The notes: generated from the letters alone by a model not told the origin. A DNA stretch of 64,000 nucleotides from an uncultured Lachnospiraceae bacterium (GCA_910584325.1 CAJTZH010000006.1:1-64000), one strand, 5' to 3'; shown: positions 25,807-35,490, numbered from the stretch's first letter. Translations and numbers: made by a program.

Positions 25807-26496
25807 CTAGAATACTTCTTCCACAAATAAAATACCGGAAAGCCCGCTCATCTCCTCAACAACACTTTCATGACTGACTTTCTTTCCTAAATCAATTTCC
25901 GCGCTGACGCTGATATACCCGTCTTCATCCTTTTTGACAAACGTTTCGATTTCATAACCCCTCTCCCGGAGATAAGAAATCAGCCGTCTCACGCCTTCCC
26001 TATTTTCAACATCAATCTGTACTTCTATCTCTTTTGTCTGCCTTTGTTGGCGGCGGCTGTATTTTGCCATAATTTTTACAACGAACATAATCAGTATAAA
26101 TGTAACTAAAGAGGAAAACAAATAACCTGCCCCGATACAGATTCCAAGCACCGCCGTAGTCCAAAGCGTCGCCGCCGTAGTCAGACCTTTAATATGACTT
26201 CTGCCCGTCACCACAATCGTTCCTACCCCCAAAAACCCTATTCCACTGATAACACCTTGCGCAAGCCGCACCGGGTCGCCAACTCCGTAGGTCATAATAC
26301 ATCTGATATCGACAATCTGTGCCAATGCCGCGCCCAGACAAACCAGTGTAAATGTACGCAGTCCCGCCGCATGTCTGGTCGCTCCGCGCTCCATCCCGAT
26401 TATTGAACCCAGAAGCGTCGCGAGAACAAGACGCAGCGCTATGGAAACAAAATTAAACTCCTCTAAATATTCAAATATATGGATGAAATTATCCAT
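25807..26496 (-). CDS. MgtC/SapB family membrane protein
   Basis: About 229 residues: N-terminal membrane domain of four to five helices containing the MgtC signature RLVLATLLGSIIGMERGATRHAAGLRTFTLVCLGAALA, then a soluble ACT-like C-terminal domain (EIEVQIDVENREGVRRLISYLRERG). The family is linked to magnesium limitation and, in pathogens, ATP synthase control; its role here is unknown. The start is ATG 26496 with GGAGG seven bases upstream; the in-frame extension to 26559 covers the promoter. Confidence 0.9.
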   Translation of the reverse strand: MDNFIHIFEYLEEFNFVSIALRLVLATLLGSIIGMERGATRHAAGLRTFTLVCLGAALAQIVDIRCIMTYGVGDPVRLAQGVISGIGFLGVGTIVVTGRSHIKGLTTAATLWTTAVLGICIGAGYLFSSLVTFILIMFVVKIMAKYSRRQQRQTKEIEVQIDVENREGVRRLISYLRERGYEIETFVKKDEDGYISVSAEIDLGKKVSHESVVEEMSGLSGILFVEEVF

Positions 26497-26523
26497 AGCG
26501 TATCCTCCCTTAACCTTTTTTTC

Positions 26524-26552
26524 ATTATAACAGTCTAAGAAAAAGTTTTCAA
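26524..26552 (-). promoter_or_regulatory. Promoter of the mgtC-PHP-alarmone synthetase unit
   Basis: TTGAAA (26547-26552) and TATAAT (26524-26529), 17-base spacer, minus strand; it lies 27 bases upstream of the MgtC-like start. Confidence 0.75.
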
Positions 26553-26581
26553 TTTCCAAACAACATAACAGACAAAATTAA

Positions 26582-26621
26582 AAGCGCCCCTTTACCGGAA
26601 ATTTCCGATAAAGGGGCGTTT
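26582..26621 (-). terminator. Terminator of the pectate lyase gene
   Basis: Long GC-rich hairpin: arms AAGCGCCCCTTTACCGG and CCGATAAAGGGGCGTT with an AAATTT-type loop, followed on the minus strand by TTTTAATTTT. Confidence 0.9.
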
Positions 26622-26642
26622 GATTCACTCTTCGTGAAATCT

Positions 26643-29600
26643 TTATTCCATTATTCTTCTCTTCTTTGACTCAATACATACATATCCTAATGCAAGAAGT
26701 GAAGCAGCAGCCGTTGCAAGATACAGCAGCAGATTCGTACTGTCACCTGTATTTGCCGAACTGTTCGCGCCGCCTGCATGCTGTGAATTATTCTCCTCAT
26801 CCTCATCTGCCGGCACCTGATTCTGAATAAACTTAAGGAAACCGCCAAGCACGATATTTCCGTCAGCATCTCTGACCACGCTTGCAATACCGCCGTTTAA
26901 GTATCCCGCAAATTCAGCAAGACTCTCAAAGTTAGCCGCCGTAATTTCCACGCCGTCTTTATCCGCAAACTTTTCGCCGTCATAGAAGTAGTTTCCTGCT
27001 GCCAGAACAGACTCGATACAATTTGCCGCGGCCTCCTTATCTGTCGCAGTTAATCCTGCAACGCTTGTATAGCTTTCATCTGCAAATGACTTAAAATCCG
27101 TCACAATAAATTGTGGCGTTGCACCTGTATATGTGTGTAATTCCAAATTCGAACCGCCGTTATTATAACCCACACAATTCACATATGTGCCGAGCGGGTC
27201 ACTGTTATTCGTAAATCCGTTCGCCTTGTTACCAAACGAATAACTGTTATAAACCTGATGATTTACAGCAATACCACTGCCGCCCATTTTAAATCCATTA
27301 CCATCACCCTTAGTCGTTGTAAGCGTTCCGGTTGCTTCGTCATACGCAAAACCGTTTCCGTAGCAGATACAGTCATAAATCTTAACTTCTCCAATCGCTC
27401 CTGTACCGCCCTTTGAAAACAAATCCCAACCGTCGTCGGCATTATACGCCGCCACACATCCCTTAAAGACATTACCGACGCCGCAGGTAAGTTTTGCCGC
27501 GAAGCCGTCCGCATTGTTGTCCGACTTATCTCTGTTACTGTAAGAATTGCAATTAATAATCTGGTTATATGACGGCCAGTCCGCAATATTAGAAGCATTG
27601 TTTGTTCTGCTGATTGACAGACCGGAATTTGTATGTCCGGCAAAATCACAAAGTTCAAGAATATTGTGATTGCCTCCCACTCTTACGCCGCCGCCGTTTA
27701 AAAACTTAATGCCCTTAACATACCAGTAATCACCCGAAAAATCAAACGTATTGCCTGTCGCCTTGCCCTTAGAATCTGCAAAGTCGAAAATTACATCGCC
27801 TGTATTTTCCGGACATGCAATCAACTGTTTCATAGCATTTTCCGTGCCATCATTTCCCGCCCATACGCCTGTTGTCTTGGAAAGCTTATAAGTTCCTTCC
27901 AGTACATAAATCGGCTGACCTGCCTGACAGAATGTTAACGCTGTCTGAATATCTAATGGGTCGTCTTTCTTTCCGCTGCCATCCTTTGTTCCTGTCGTTG
28001 AAACATAAATTGCATTTGCAACGTCCGAATAAATCTTTCTTGTTACCGTTGTATTAACCGTTACCGACGCGTCGCTTGTAATGTTCTGCGTGCTGTCCGG
28101 CTCCAGATACATCTGGAACTTATTCGCGCCTACAGTCAGCGACGTTGGGAACGAATAAGAACCTTTCTCCACAACCTTCTGGCTGACTATCGTTTCACCG
28201 TCTTTCTTAATTGTCAAAAGTCCCTTTGTATTCACGGATACCGTAAATTCATAACTTTCATCTGCCGTTTCCGGTAAAGATGTCATCGATACGGACGGTT
28301 TCACCGGATTCTCCGGCGCGAATGTCTGCGGAGCATCTGCCGCTGCCGCCGTCACCGTCATCTGAATTGTACTGGCATCGATTTCAATCTTCGCGCCACG
28401 GGCCGCCATAAAACCTACATACATCTTATCATCCTCAATCGCTGAAAATGTATTGGCAGGAAGATAGTACATCACATTATCAATCTTATCAACGACTGCG
28501 CCGCTCTCATCTTTCATTGTCGCGTAAACGCCCGTATTATCCTTCTTTAATGTAAGAATAAACGTCTTTGGCGCATCCGGTTTAATCTGCTCGGAAAGAT
28601 TTCCAATTTTACCATATAAAGTATTATTAATCTTGCCTAACGTCTCATCCTGGCTTAGGATGCCGTGCCGTCCGAACACATTGTATCTTCCATAGTATCC
28701 GCCGACCGACATCGCGTTTGAATAATAAATGGAAGCGTCTCCGTCCGTACCGATAGAGTCTCTCACCATAATACCGAAACCTTCCTGATTGTCCGGAGAA
28801 GCTTTTGTAATAAAGTAATCTACCTTCACCTTTGCTGTAATTTCAAAATTATCCGTCTGAGGATTCAGAACCGTATAGTAATACGCAATACCATCCTGTC
28901 CGTCATCCGTACATTTCCCTTTTCCTTCGCCTAACTCAACATTAATCGTTGTTACACCATTCTCCGTAACTGCCGTCGGCTTACTGCAATCTGCCGTAGA
29001 CTGACCGAATACAATACTATGCCACTCTAAATCCTCATAACCAAATGTTGTCTTATCTCTAACCTCGGCTACATACGTTGTTGTCAAAGCCTGTCCTGCT
29101 ACTGTCGCGTTAATGGTAATTGTATACTGTCCTGCTTCATCTTTCTTAAACGCAGATGAATCTACCGTATATTCACCTTCCGCCAGAAGCGCCGTCTCGC
29201 CGCTGTCAAATACTGCTTCTACCTCTAAACCTGCAGCGCTGAAATCTGTTCCTTTTACAAATGTTGTCGTCGCCGGATATGTCTTTATCGCAAGACCCGT
29301 TACGTTCCGTTCAACAACCTGTAATGTGTATTCTGCCGACTGCCCGCCGTAGGTAACCACATAAGTGTAGCTGCCCGGTACTGCAACATCCAGGTCTTTG
29401 TCCTTTGGCGCCACCGTAAATCCTGCCTGCAATACTTTTGTTGTTCCGTCGGAATATGCCGCGTTTACAAGAAGACCTTTTTTATAATCTTCTGCCTCTG
29501 CCGGTACGTCTTTATAAAACGTTGTCTGATTCGGACCGGTTAGTGTGATGGAAGTAACCGTTGCGTCGGAAATCTTAACCGGAATTTCCACCTGCTTTGT

Positions 29601-30821
29601 TACTTCCCCATGCGTATGCGCCACAATAATTTTTGAAGCGCCCGCTGCGGATGTATCAAACGTTACTGTCGTCTCCGCGTCACCGCTCTTAACTAAATCC
29701 TCTAATTTCTTTGTCACACCGCTGTTATATGTAACCGTTGCGTCAAAGCCTGTCCAGTCAATCATATCGATTGTATCATTCAAGGAATAATCTGTCTTAA
29801 CCGGAAGATAGTTGACTGTAATATCATCTACAACTTCTTTAATTACCTGTGTGCTGATAGTAATCTCATGACCAAAATAATCCAGAACAATCTTACCCGT
29901 GTCATCACCGATTGCTGAAAAATCAAAACTTACCAGTCGGCAGTCCGCTGCGGAAATCTCTTTTGTCTGACCTCCTACCGTAACTTCTGCCTTAAAACCG
30001 GATAAATCGATATCCTGATAGCTGTTTCCCTGGCAATACGTCATTTTTGCCGGATTCGTAACAGCCCCAACCGTCGCCGCTGCCGCGTCCGCCGTCTTTT
30101 CATAATTCAATTTAACATTTTTAAATGTAACTGCCGCTGCTCTTGATGTAAATACGCCGGCATATATATTACTGCCGATTAAAATTTCACTGGCAGCGCC
30201 TTCTTTAATAAGCTCGCCTTCACGCCAAAGATACAGCTTGTCCCCTACCTTCTGAATCATAAGGTCATAAGTTTCACCTTGAGCACTTGCAATACCGTCG
30301 CCAATATTACCACGCTTAGATGTACGGTAACTACCCGCCGCAGCCTTGCCCGACTGCACAGTTCCCCCGACAAACGCGCTGTTTATCGGATTGGCTTCCG
30401 CGGTATTGTCGTGTGTTCCAACTGCCGCCCTGACCATTACGCCATATCCTATCTGATTTGCAGATACCCATGTATTCATCTGTGCCTGTGCGGAAAGGGT
30501 AAAATCACAGTCCATATCCATTGTGTAATAAAGGAAATTGATTCCCTCCTGACTTCCCGCAATTTTTCCGCCGTTACTTGTTGAGGATAACTGTACCTCT
30601 CCGTCTGCGGTTTCCTTAATTGCATTTTTCTCTGAAGTTGCTCCGTTGCCGAACACACTCCATGTCCAGCCTGTCCAGTTGCCGTCTGCTGCCGGCACGC
30701 CGCCTTCAAAACTTGTTGCGGCATTTACACGGATTGCCGTCCAGTCCGCCGGCATCATGCCGATAACCATCAGCAGCGTCAACGCCGCCGCAATCCATCT
30801 CTGTTTCGCCTTGTTCTTCAT
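26643..30821 (-). CDS. Cell-wall-anchored family-9-type pectate lyase
   Basis: 1392-residue secreted protein. A signal peptide (KNKAKQRWIAAALTLLMVIGMM to about residue 36) is followed by a lectin-like beta module (about 45-245), three bacterial Ig-like group-3 repeats (about 330-590), a second copy of the lectin-like module (about 600-830), an Ig-like linker, and a right-handed beta-helix (about 937-1235). The helix has the PL9 layout: Asp at about 1105 in NADGFAAK, then Asp 1129, 1130 and 1133 in NADDGWD (spacing 24, 1, 3 as in the known calcium site of Pel9A), and Lys about 1178 in GNGFKMGG as catalytic base. The tail SSANTGDSTN plus a hydrophobic helix and KKRR is a degenerate LPXTG-type sorting signal. 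It should cleave polygalacturonate at the cell surface. Confidence 0.88.
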   Translation of the reverse strand: MKNKAKQRWIAAALTLLMVIGMMPADWTAIRVNAATSFEGGVPAADGNWTGWTWSVFGNGATSEKNAIKETADGEVQLSSTSNGGKIAGSQEGINFLYYTMDMDCDFTLSAQAQMNTWVSANQIGYGVMVRAAVGTHDNTAEANPINSAFVGGTVQSGKAAAGSYRTSKRGNIGDGIASAQGETYDLMIQKVGDKLYLWREGELIKEGAASEILIGSNIYAGVFTSRAAAVTFKNVKLNYEKTADAAAATVGAVTNPAKMTYCQGNSYQDIDLSGFKAEVTVGGQTKEISAADCRLVSFDFSAIGDDTGKIVLDYFGHEITISTQVIKEVVDDITVNYLPVKTDYSLNDTIDMIDWTGFDATVTYNSGVTKKLEDLVKSGDAETTVTFDTSAAGASKIIVAHTHGEVTKQVEIPVKISDATVTSITLTGPNQTTFYKDVPAEAEDYKKGLLVNAAYSDGTTKVLQAGFTVAPKDKDLDVAVPGSYTYVVTYGGQSAEYTLQVVERNVTGLAIKTYPATTTFVKGTDFSAAGLEVEAVFDSGETALLAEGEYTVDSSAFKKDEAGQYTITINATVAGQALTTTYVAEVRDKTTFGYEDLEWHSIVFGQSTADCSKPTAVTENGVTTINVELGEGKGKCTDDGQDGIAYYYTVLNPQTDNFEITAKVKVDYFITKASPDNQEGFGIMVRDSIGTDGDASIYYSNAMSVGGYYGRYNVFGRHGILSQDETLGKINNTLYGKIGNLSEQIKPDAPKTFILTLKKDNTGVYATMKDESGAVVDKIDNVMYYLPANTFSAIEDDKMYVGFMAARGAKIEIDASTIQMTVTAAAADAPQTFAPENPVKPSVSMTSLPETADESYEFTVSVNTKGLLTIKKDGETIVSQKVVEKGSYSFPTSLTVGANKFQMYLEPDSTQNITSDASVTVNTTVTRKIYSDVANAIYVSTTGTKDGSGKKDDPLDIQTALTFCQAGQPIYVLEGTYKLSKTTGVWAGNDGTENAMKQLIACPENTGDVIFDFADSKGKATGNTFDFSGDYWYVKGIKFLNGGGVRVGGNHNILELCDFAGHTNSGLSISRTNNASNIADWPSYNQIINCNSYSNRDKSDNNADGFAAKLTCGVGNVFKGCVAAYNADDGWDLFSKGGTGAIGEVKIYDCICYGNGFAYDEATGTLTTTKGDGNGFKMGGSGIAVNHQVYNSYSFGNKANGFTNNSDPLGTYVNCVGYNNGGSNLELHTYTGATPQFIVTDFKSFADESYTSVAGLTATDKEAAANCIESVLAAGNYFYDGEKFADKDGVEITAANFESLAEFAGYLNGGIASVVRDADGNIVLGGFLKFIQNQVPADEDEENNSQHAGGANSSANTGDSTNLLLYLATAAASLLALGYVCIESKKRRIME

Positions 30822-30890
30822 TAGGCCGTCCTCCTGTTTTATTTTTCGTGGAAATAAACCTGCAAATATTTCCTTTATTATACATTTTCT

Positions 30891-30918
30891 ATTATATTTT
30901 TCCCCCGAAAAATGTCAA
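30891..30918 (-). promoter_or_regulatory. Promoter of the pectate lyase gene
   Basis: TTGACA (30913-30918) and TATAAT (30891-30896) with a 16-base spacer on the minus strand, about 70 bases before the start codon; the leader carries AGGAGG close to the ATG. Confidence 0.78.
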
Positions 30919-30944
30919 CATGGTCCTTTGTATTTTTATGTGTT

Positions 30945-31475
30945 TTATTTCGACATCATTCCCCCTATTATGACACTTGCGGCTATTCCCGCAAACGTGG
31001 CAAGCAACGCCCCCGGCAGAGTCCACCTTGTTTTTTTAATTTTAGCCGTCATAAAATAGACCGACATCGTATAAAATACGGTTTCCGTACATCCCATCAT
31101 AATTGACGCAACCAAACCGGTATAAGAATCTGTGCCAAACTCCTTAAAAATATCAAGCGCAAGCCCGGTTGCCGCTGAAGACGAGAACAAGCGCACAATG
31201 GCGAGTGGAATTAATTCTCCCGGAAAATGAAGCACCTCTGCAACGGCCGCAAGATTTTCGCACACAAAATCAAGAAACCCCGACGCACGGAGTACTCCCA
31301 CTCCCACCATCAGACCAATTAACGTCGGCATGACTTCGACCACCGTTTTCATTCCATCCTTTGCCCCGGTCACAAAGCTGTCATACACATTACATTTCAT
31401 TAAAACGCCAAACCCTACTATGTAAAAAATTGTGAACGGAATAATGAAATCAGATACATATACAAGAAATTGCAT
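30945..31475 (-). CDS. spmB: Spore maturation protein B
   Basis: 176-residue membrane protein with the nucleoside-recognition (Gate) domain: GAKDGMKTVVEVMPTLIGLMVGVGVLRASG (about 37-66), then RLFSSSAATGLALDIF and SIMMGCTETVFYTMSVYF. SpmA and SpmB act together in spore core dehydration. Unusually it is separated from spmA by two glycosyltransferase genes. The ATG at 31475 has no recognisable Shine-Dalgarno sequence: directly upstream lies a hairpin and U-run (31477-31513). Confidence 0.92.
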   Translation of the reverse strand: MQFLVYVSDFIIPFTIFYIVGFGVLMKCNVYDSFVTGAKDGMKTVVEVMPTLIGLMVGVGVLRASGFLDFVCENLAAVAEVLHFPGELIPLAIVRLFSSSAATGLALDIFKEFGTDSYTGLVASIMMGCTETVFYTMSVYFMTAKIKKTRWTLPGALLATFAGIAASVIIGGMMSK

Positions 31476-31476
31476 G

Positions 31477-31513
31477 AAAAAACACCATAAAACGTTTTGT
31501 ACATTTTATGGTG
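31477..31513 (-). terminator. Terminator-like hairpin touching the spmB start codon
   Basis: Arms CACCATAAAA (plus-strand 31483-31492) and TTTTATGGTG (31504-31513) form a perfect 10-bp stem; on the minus strand it is followed by six T residues and then, after one base, the spmB ATG. It most simply ends transcripts of the two glycosyltransferase genes. Confidence 0.75.
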
Positions 31514-31531
31514 CCTGTTATCACTTTATTC

Positions 31532-33163
31532 TTATTTGACAGGAATTTGCTCCGCAATTTCTCCGTCATGATTATGACGTATCAGATAAATTTCTGAACC
31601 CTTTGAAAACAAAAATTCTATTTCATGGTTACATCCCACAACATCTTTTAACTTCTCCAGTACGGCGTCGTCCGCTCCGTCCTTGTACCAGCGGGTATCC
31701 AGCATAAACAGAAAATCCTGTCCTTCTCCCGGACATCCCTCAAAATCAAACATATCGTTATAAACAATAAATTTTTCACAGAGTGGAAAATCATAATAAT
31801 TTTCCATCATAGTCCAGTTTTCATATCCGTAATATACCCACGGAATCGTTCCGTACTCTTTCAATGCAGCAATTTTTTCGTGATACTCTCCCGTTCTGTC
31901 GATATAGCCCATAGATGTCTCGTCAAACTGCGCGACAAGTACATTAAATATCACAAAAAATCCCGGAATTACATATACGGCATACCGCTTGAGATTATCA
32001 TTTACAAGATACTCCGAACAACTGATGAATATTATCAATACCGCCATGTAGGCAATGACGGCAGCCATATAAAAATAACGGTAATCCAGGTAAAAACTTG
32101 GTGTTACATGCGCAATGATAATACTGTAAAAAAACGCGCCGCCAAGCAGCATTGCTATAATAGGAAGATTCTTGTTCTTTTTAAGCACCAGAAAAATAAG
32201 TCCTGCAATAACAAGTACACATCCCAAAATCCAAAACTTGTAAAACATCAGTTTCGGAAGATAGGTTAGACCAATAAACAGCTCATGCAGCAGATTCGAA
32301 AAGTCTCCTGCTTTCGACATCACTTCCTCACCGCAGTAGCGGTAAAAAATCTGGTCAATCCATTCCTCCCACAATACTGTCGCGATTCCCACCGCTAATA
32401 TCATAGAAACGATATAGCAGGCAAGTTTTTTCCACCATTTTCTTATAACGCAGTAAATGGTATATACCGCCGTAAACCCTACCGCAAACACAGCAAAATA
32501 ATACTGTGTGAGAAATCCAAACGCAGTCGTTCCGGCAAGCGCCAAATGGAGGAACAGCTTGAGCCATTTATTTATATTCTCCTGCATCACAAGATAACTT
32601 AAAAAGATATATAACATCGCCCATGCCGTCATCATACAATACATACGGATTAACATACCATTTGTCAGCATCGACGGCAGTAAGCATAACGCAACCGCCG
32701 ACGCGAAGGCCGCCCACTTTTTCCTTGTAATCATATAAAATATGAAATACGCAAAAATGCAGATACCGATAACACAGATTAAATTAACCGAAAGTCCAAT
32801 CCATTTTGAGATGCTTCTTCCCGCAACAAGAGACGCCGCATGCATTGTCAGAAAATAGACAGGCGGATGGTCGTCTACCTTCACATTATTAATTGTCCTT
32901 CTAAAAAACTGACCTGCTTCCGGACTCATATCATCTACAACAAAGCTTCCGTCATACCATGTCTGATATGTTATCCTTGGTCCCAGACCGGAGCCGGAAT
33001 TTGCCGTAAAATATGAATAAATCTCGTCGCAAAACCACATAATCTTGTGATTTCCCCAATAGACAAACACACCTGTAACAACCGCCACTGTCAGCAAAAG
33101 CACAAGCGCATTTAATGCTATTTCCCTTTTGTTTTGTTTTACAAAATCCTTAAATCGACTCAT
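31532..33163 (-). CDS. GT-C type membrane glycosyltransferase (GT39-like), second copy
   Basis: 543-residue polytopic membrane protein with about 11-12 hydrophobic helices. The first outer loop has the acidic pair typical of GT-C enzymes (WFCDEIYSYFTANSGSG, about residues 38-54), followed by VDDHPPVYFLTMHAAS (about 97), where the DHPP block resembles the PMT/ArnT family. A soluble C-terminal part of about 120 residues follows the last helix. The enzymes of this class use a polyprenyl-phosphate sugar to glycosylate a lipid or protein outside the membrane. It is a paralogue of the gene at 33174-34763, ten bases away. Donor and acceptor are unknown. Confidence 0.8.
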   Translation of the reverse strand: MSRFKDFVKQNKREIALNALVLLLTVAVVTGVFVYWGNHKIMWFCDEIYSYFTANSGSGLGPRITYQTWYDGSFVVDDMSPEAGQFFRRTINNVKVDDHPPVYFLTMHAASLVAGRSISKWIGLSVNLICVIGICIFAYFIFYMITRKKWAAFASAVALCLLPSMLTNGMLIRMYCMMTAWAMLYIFLSYLVMQENINKWLKLFLHLALAGTTAFGFLTQYYFAVFAVGFTAVYTIYCVIRKWWKKLACYIVSMILAVGIATVLWEEWIDQIFYRYCGEEVMSKAGDFSNLLHELFIGLTYLPKLMFYKFWILGCVLVIAGLIFLVLKKNKNLPIIAMLLGGAFFYSIIIAHVTPSFYLDYRYFYMAAVIAYMAVLIIFISCSEYLVNDNLKRYAVYVIPGFFVIFNVLVAQFDETSMGYIDRTGEYHEKIAALKEYGTIPWVYYGYENWTMMENYYDFPLCEKFIVYNDMFDFEGCPGEGQDFLFMLDTRWYKDGADDAVLEKLKDVVGCNHEIEFLFSKGSEIYLIRHNHDGEIAEQIPVK

Positions 33164-33173
33164 TGTTACTCTC

Positions 33174-34763
33174 CTACTTCAAAGTATGCCTTACTTTATA
33201 AACATTTAAAAGACCTTTTTCCGTCAACTGGGTAATCTCCAGTTCTCCCGGAAAACATGCCTCCACATACAACAATGCATCTGTCTCATATGGTGTTCCC
33301 GTCTCCGCAAATACTAAAAACTCAAAATTACGATTTGTAAACTCCGCATCCATAAATTCGGAATCATAATTCACCATTATAAACTGGTCCGCCATCATTG
33401 CGTCATACATTAATTCAGTCATCATCGCGTTCTCATAACCAAAGTAAATCCAAGGTATGTGTTTATTTTCATCTAAAAGCGCCATCTGCGCACGATAAGA
33501 GCCTCTCAAATCCACATACAATACGGAATCTTTGTCATAAATAGGACGGATAACATTAAGAACCGTTAAAATCAGACAAAGAACAGCCGTAATCATTGTA
33601 CTTTTGTTTCGAACCAGATAATCCAGACAAAAATAAACGGCAAGAATTTCCGCAATATATGCAATCACAACCACCGGAAAAAAATATCTGTAGCTCAAAA
33701 GATGCAACGGCGTAAGGTGTACTACCGCAATGGAATAAAACAGCGCAGTCAGAAAAAGCGACAAAATATATTTTAAATGCTTGTCCTTTTTTATTATAAG
33801 AAAAATAACTGCTGCCGCCAAAATAAGTGCCGCCAGAATACCAAGCCGATTATACATCAGCGTAAACATGTGCTCAAATCCATATCTTATCGAGTTGAAC
33901 AATTTTCCGAACTGAAACGCGTTGTCCTTCACCGCACCGCCAAGATATCCCGAAAACATATGTCTTAACCACGTTCTCCAAAATAGCGTCGCCGCAACTA
34001 CAGACGCTGCCAGACTCCCAACATAAACAAGGCAACGTCTCCATTTTTTTGTAAACAACTGATACAGACAGTAAAAAAAAGTAAAAATCACGCAGAATAC
34101 CGCAAAATAATACTGCGTCAAGAATCCGAAAAACGTCACCGCGCCCAGCAGAACATATAAATGCCACTTTTTTTCTCCGTCAGTTTTTTTCTCCAGAAGC
34201 CATGTTACATAAACAAACAACAACACCCACATCGAGAACATTCCATACATTCTTAAAAACATATTTGTGGATACTACAGCGGGAGAAGTAATGTATATCA
34301 AGCATGCGCAGATGCTTATCAGCCGTTTTCCCGTAATCTGCTCTATCAGCGCATACAATACGATTAAACTGACCACGGCAAAAAGCCAGTTTGCCGCAAG
34401 CGCTATCCATTTCGAACTGCTTCCCGTACAAAGCACGGAAAGAAAATGAATCACAAAATAATACATCGGCGGATGAACGTCGCCTTTATTATTTAACATT
34501 ACCTGACCAAAGTGAAAACCGTCTGTGGCAGATAAAATCCGGTTAATTTCCTCACCGCTGTACCATCGCTGTGATTCTAACTGATACGTCAAAAACTCAT
34601 TGTCAGAATTTGATAAAATATAGGTATATATTTCATCACAAAAATTAACGCTTTTTATCGTTCCCCAGCAGATAAACACACCGGTAAAAATTATCAATAT
34701 CGCTGCGACAACGGCTATGTCAATCGTCCATCCCTTTTCTTTCATTAAGTTTTTTATTCCCAC
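33174..34763 (-). CDS. GT-C type membrane glycosyltransferase (GT39-like), first copy
   Basis: About 529 residues with the same plan as its neighbour: FCDEIYTYILSNSDNE in the first outer loop, GDVHPPMYYFVIHFLS (about 102), a YYFAVFCVIFTFFYCLYQLF helix also found in the paralogue, and a SYRYFFPVVVIAYIAE helix before the soluble C-terminus. I place the start at GTG 34763, seven bases after GGAGG; the upstream ATG at 34781 overlaps that ribosome site. It follows spmA by 54 bases, so it may be transcribed with it. Confidence 0.8.
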   Translation of the reverse strand: MGIKNLMKEKGWTIDIAVVAAILIIFTGVFICWGTIKSVNFCDEIYTYILSNSDNEFLTYQLESQRWYSGEEINRILSATDGFHFGQVMLNNKGDVHPPMYYFVIHFLSVLCTGSSSKWIALAANWLFAVVSLIVLYALIEQITGKRLISICACLIYITSPAVVSTNMFLRMYGMFSMWVLLFVYVTWLLEKKTDGEKKWHLYVLLGAVTFFGFLTQYYFAVFCVIFTFFYCLYQLFTKKWRRCLVYVGSLAASVVAATLFWRTWLRHMFSGYLGGAVKDNAFQFGKLFNSIRYGFEHMFTLMYNRLGILAALILAAAVIFLIIKKDKHLKYILSLFLTALFYSIAVVHLTPLHLLSYRYFFPVVVIAYIAEILAVYFCLDYLVRNKSTMITAVLCLILTVLNVIRPIYDKDSVLYVDLRGSYRAQMALLDENKHIPWIYFGYENAMMTELMYDAMMADQFIMVNYDSEFMDAEFTNRNFEFLVFAETGTPYETDALLYVEACFPGELEITQLTEKGLLNVYKVRHTLK

Positions 34764-34817
34764 TGCCGTACCTCCATCCATAAACTTCCTCTATTATAAA
34801 GTTTTCCTAATAGTTCG

Positions 34818-35402
34818 TCAATGAATCTTACTTTTTTTATTTATCTTGATACTACAGTAAAAAACGGCAGCCAGTGTACTGACGAGCGTAGCCAGTATTG
34901 CCGGAGCCACGATTGCCGCCGGATTGACACTTCCGTACTGACTCCGGTACGCGATAATATTCACCGGAATCAGCTGCAGGGATGAAATATTGATAATCAG
35001 AAACGTACACATCGCGTCGCTTGCCACATCTGACCGGTTCAGACTCTGAAGCTCCTCCATTGCTTTCAGTCCCGCCGGAGTTGCCGCCCAGCCAAGTCCA
35101 AGAATATTGGCAATAATATTGAGTGAAATATAATTCCACGCTTTATGCTCTTTTGGCAGTTCCGGGAATAAACCTCTTATAATCGGAATAATGCGGTTTG
35201 TCGCCGCTCTTATAAGCCCCGATTCGTTGGCAATCTCCATAATCCCCGTCCATAACGCCATGACGCCCAGCATGGTCACACAGAGTGAGACCGCTTCCTT
35301 TGCCGAATCCAGAATGCCGTTTCCCACCGCCGAAATATTTCCCGTAACACTTCCGTAAAGGATACCCACCAGTATCATAAAAGCCCAGATATAATTTAAC
35401 AT
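34818..35402 (-). CDS. spmA: Spore maturation protein A
   Basis: 194-residue membrane protein of the nucleoside-recognition family: DSAKEAVSLCVTMLGVMALWTGIMEIANESGLI (about 32-64), then the SpmA block NIIANILGLGWAATPAGLKAMEELQ and FLIINISSLQLIPVNIIAYRSQYGS. Its partner spmB is at 30945. The ATG at 35402 follows AGGTG; an upstream TTG at 35414 is in frame but less likely. Confidence 0.92.
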   Translation of the reverse strand: MLNYIWAFMILVGILYGSVTGNISAVGNGILDSAKEAVSLCVTMLGVMALWTGIMEIANESGLIRAATNRIIPIIRGLFPELPKEHKAWNYISLNIIANILGLGWAATPAGLKAMEELQSLNRSDVASDAMCTFLIINISSLQLIPVNIIAYRSQYGSVNPAAIVAPAILATLVSTLAAVFYCSIKINKKSKIH

Positions 35403-35490
35403 GATACACCTCAAAAGTGTCTCTTTTCTTAATTATATACATCTTTTTGTAAAATAGTAAAATTTGAAGCATTTATTTGCAAAATAAATA

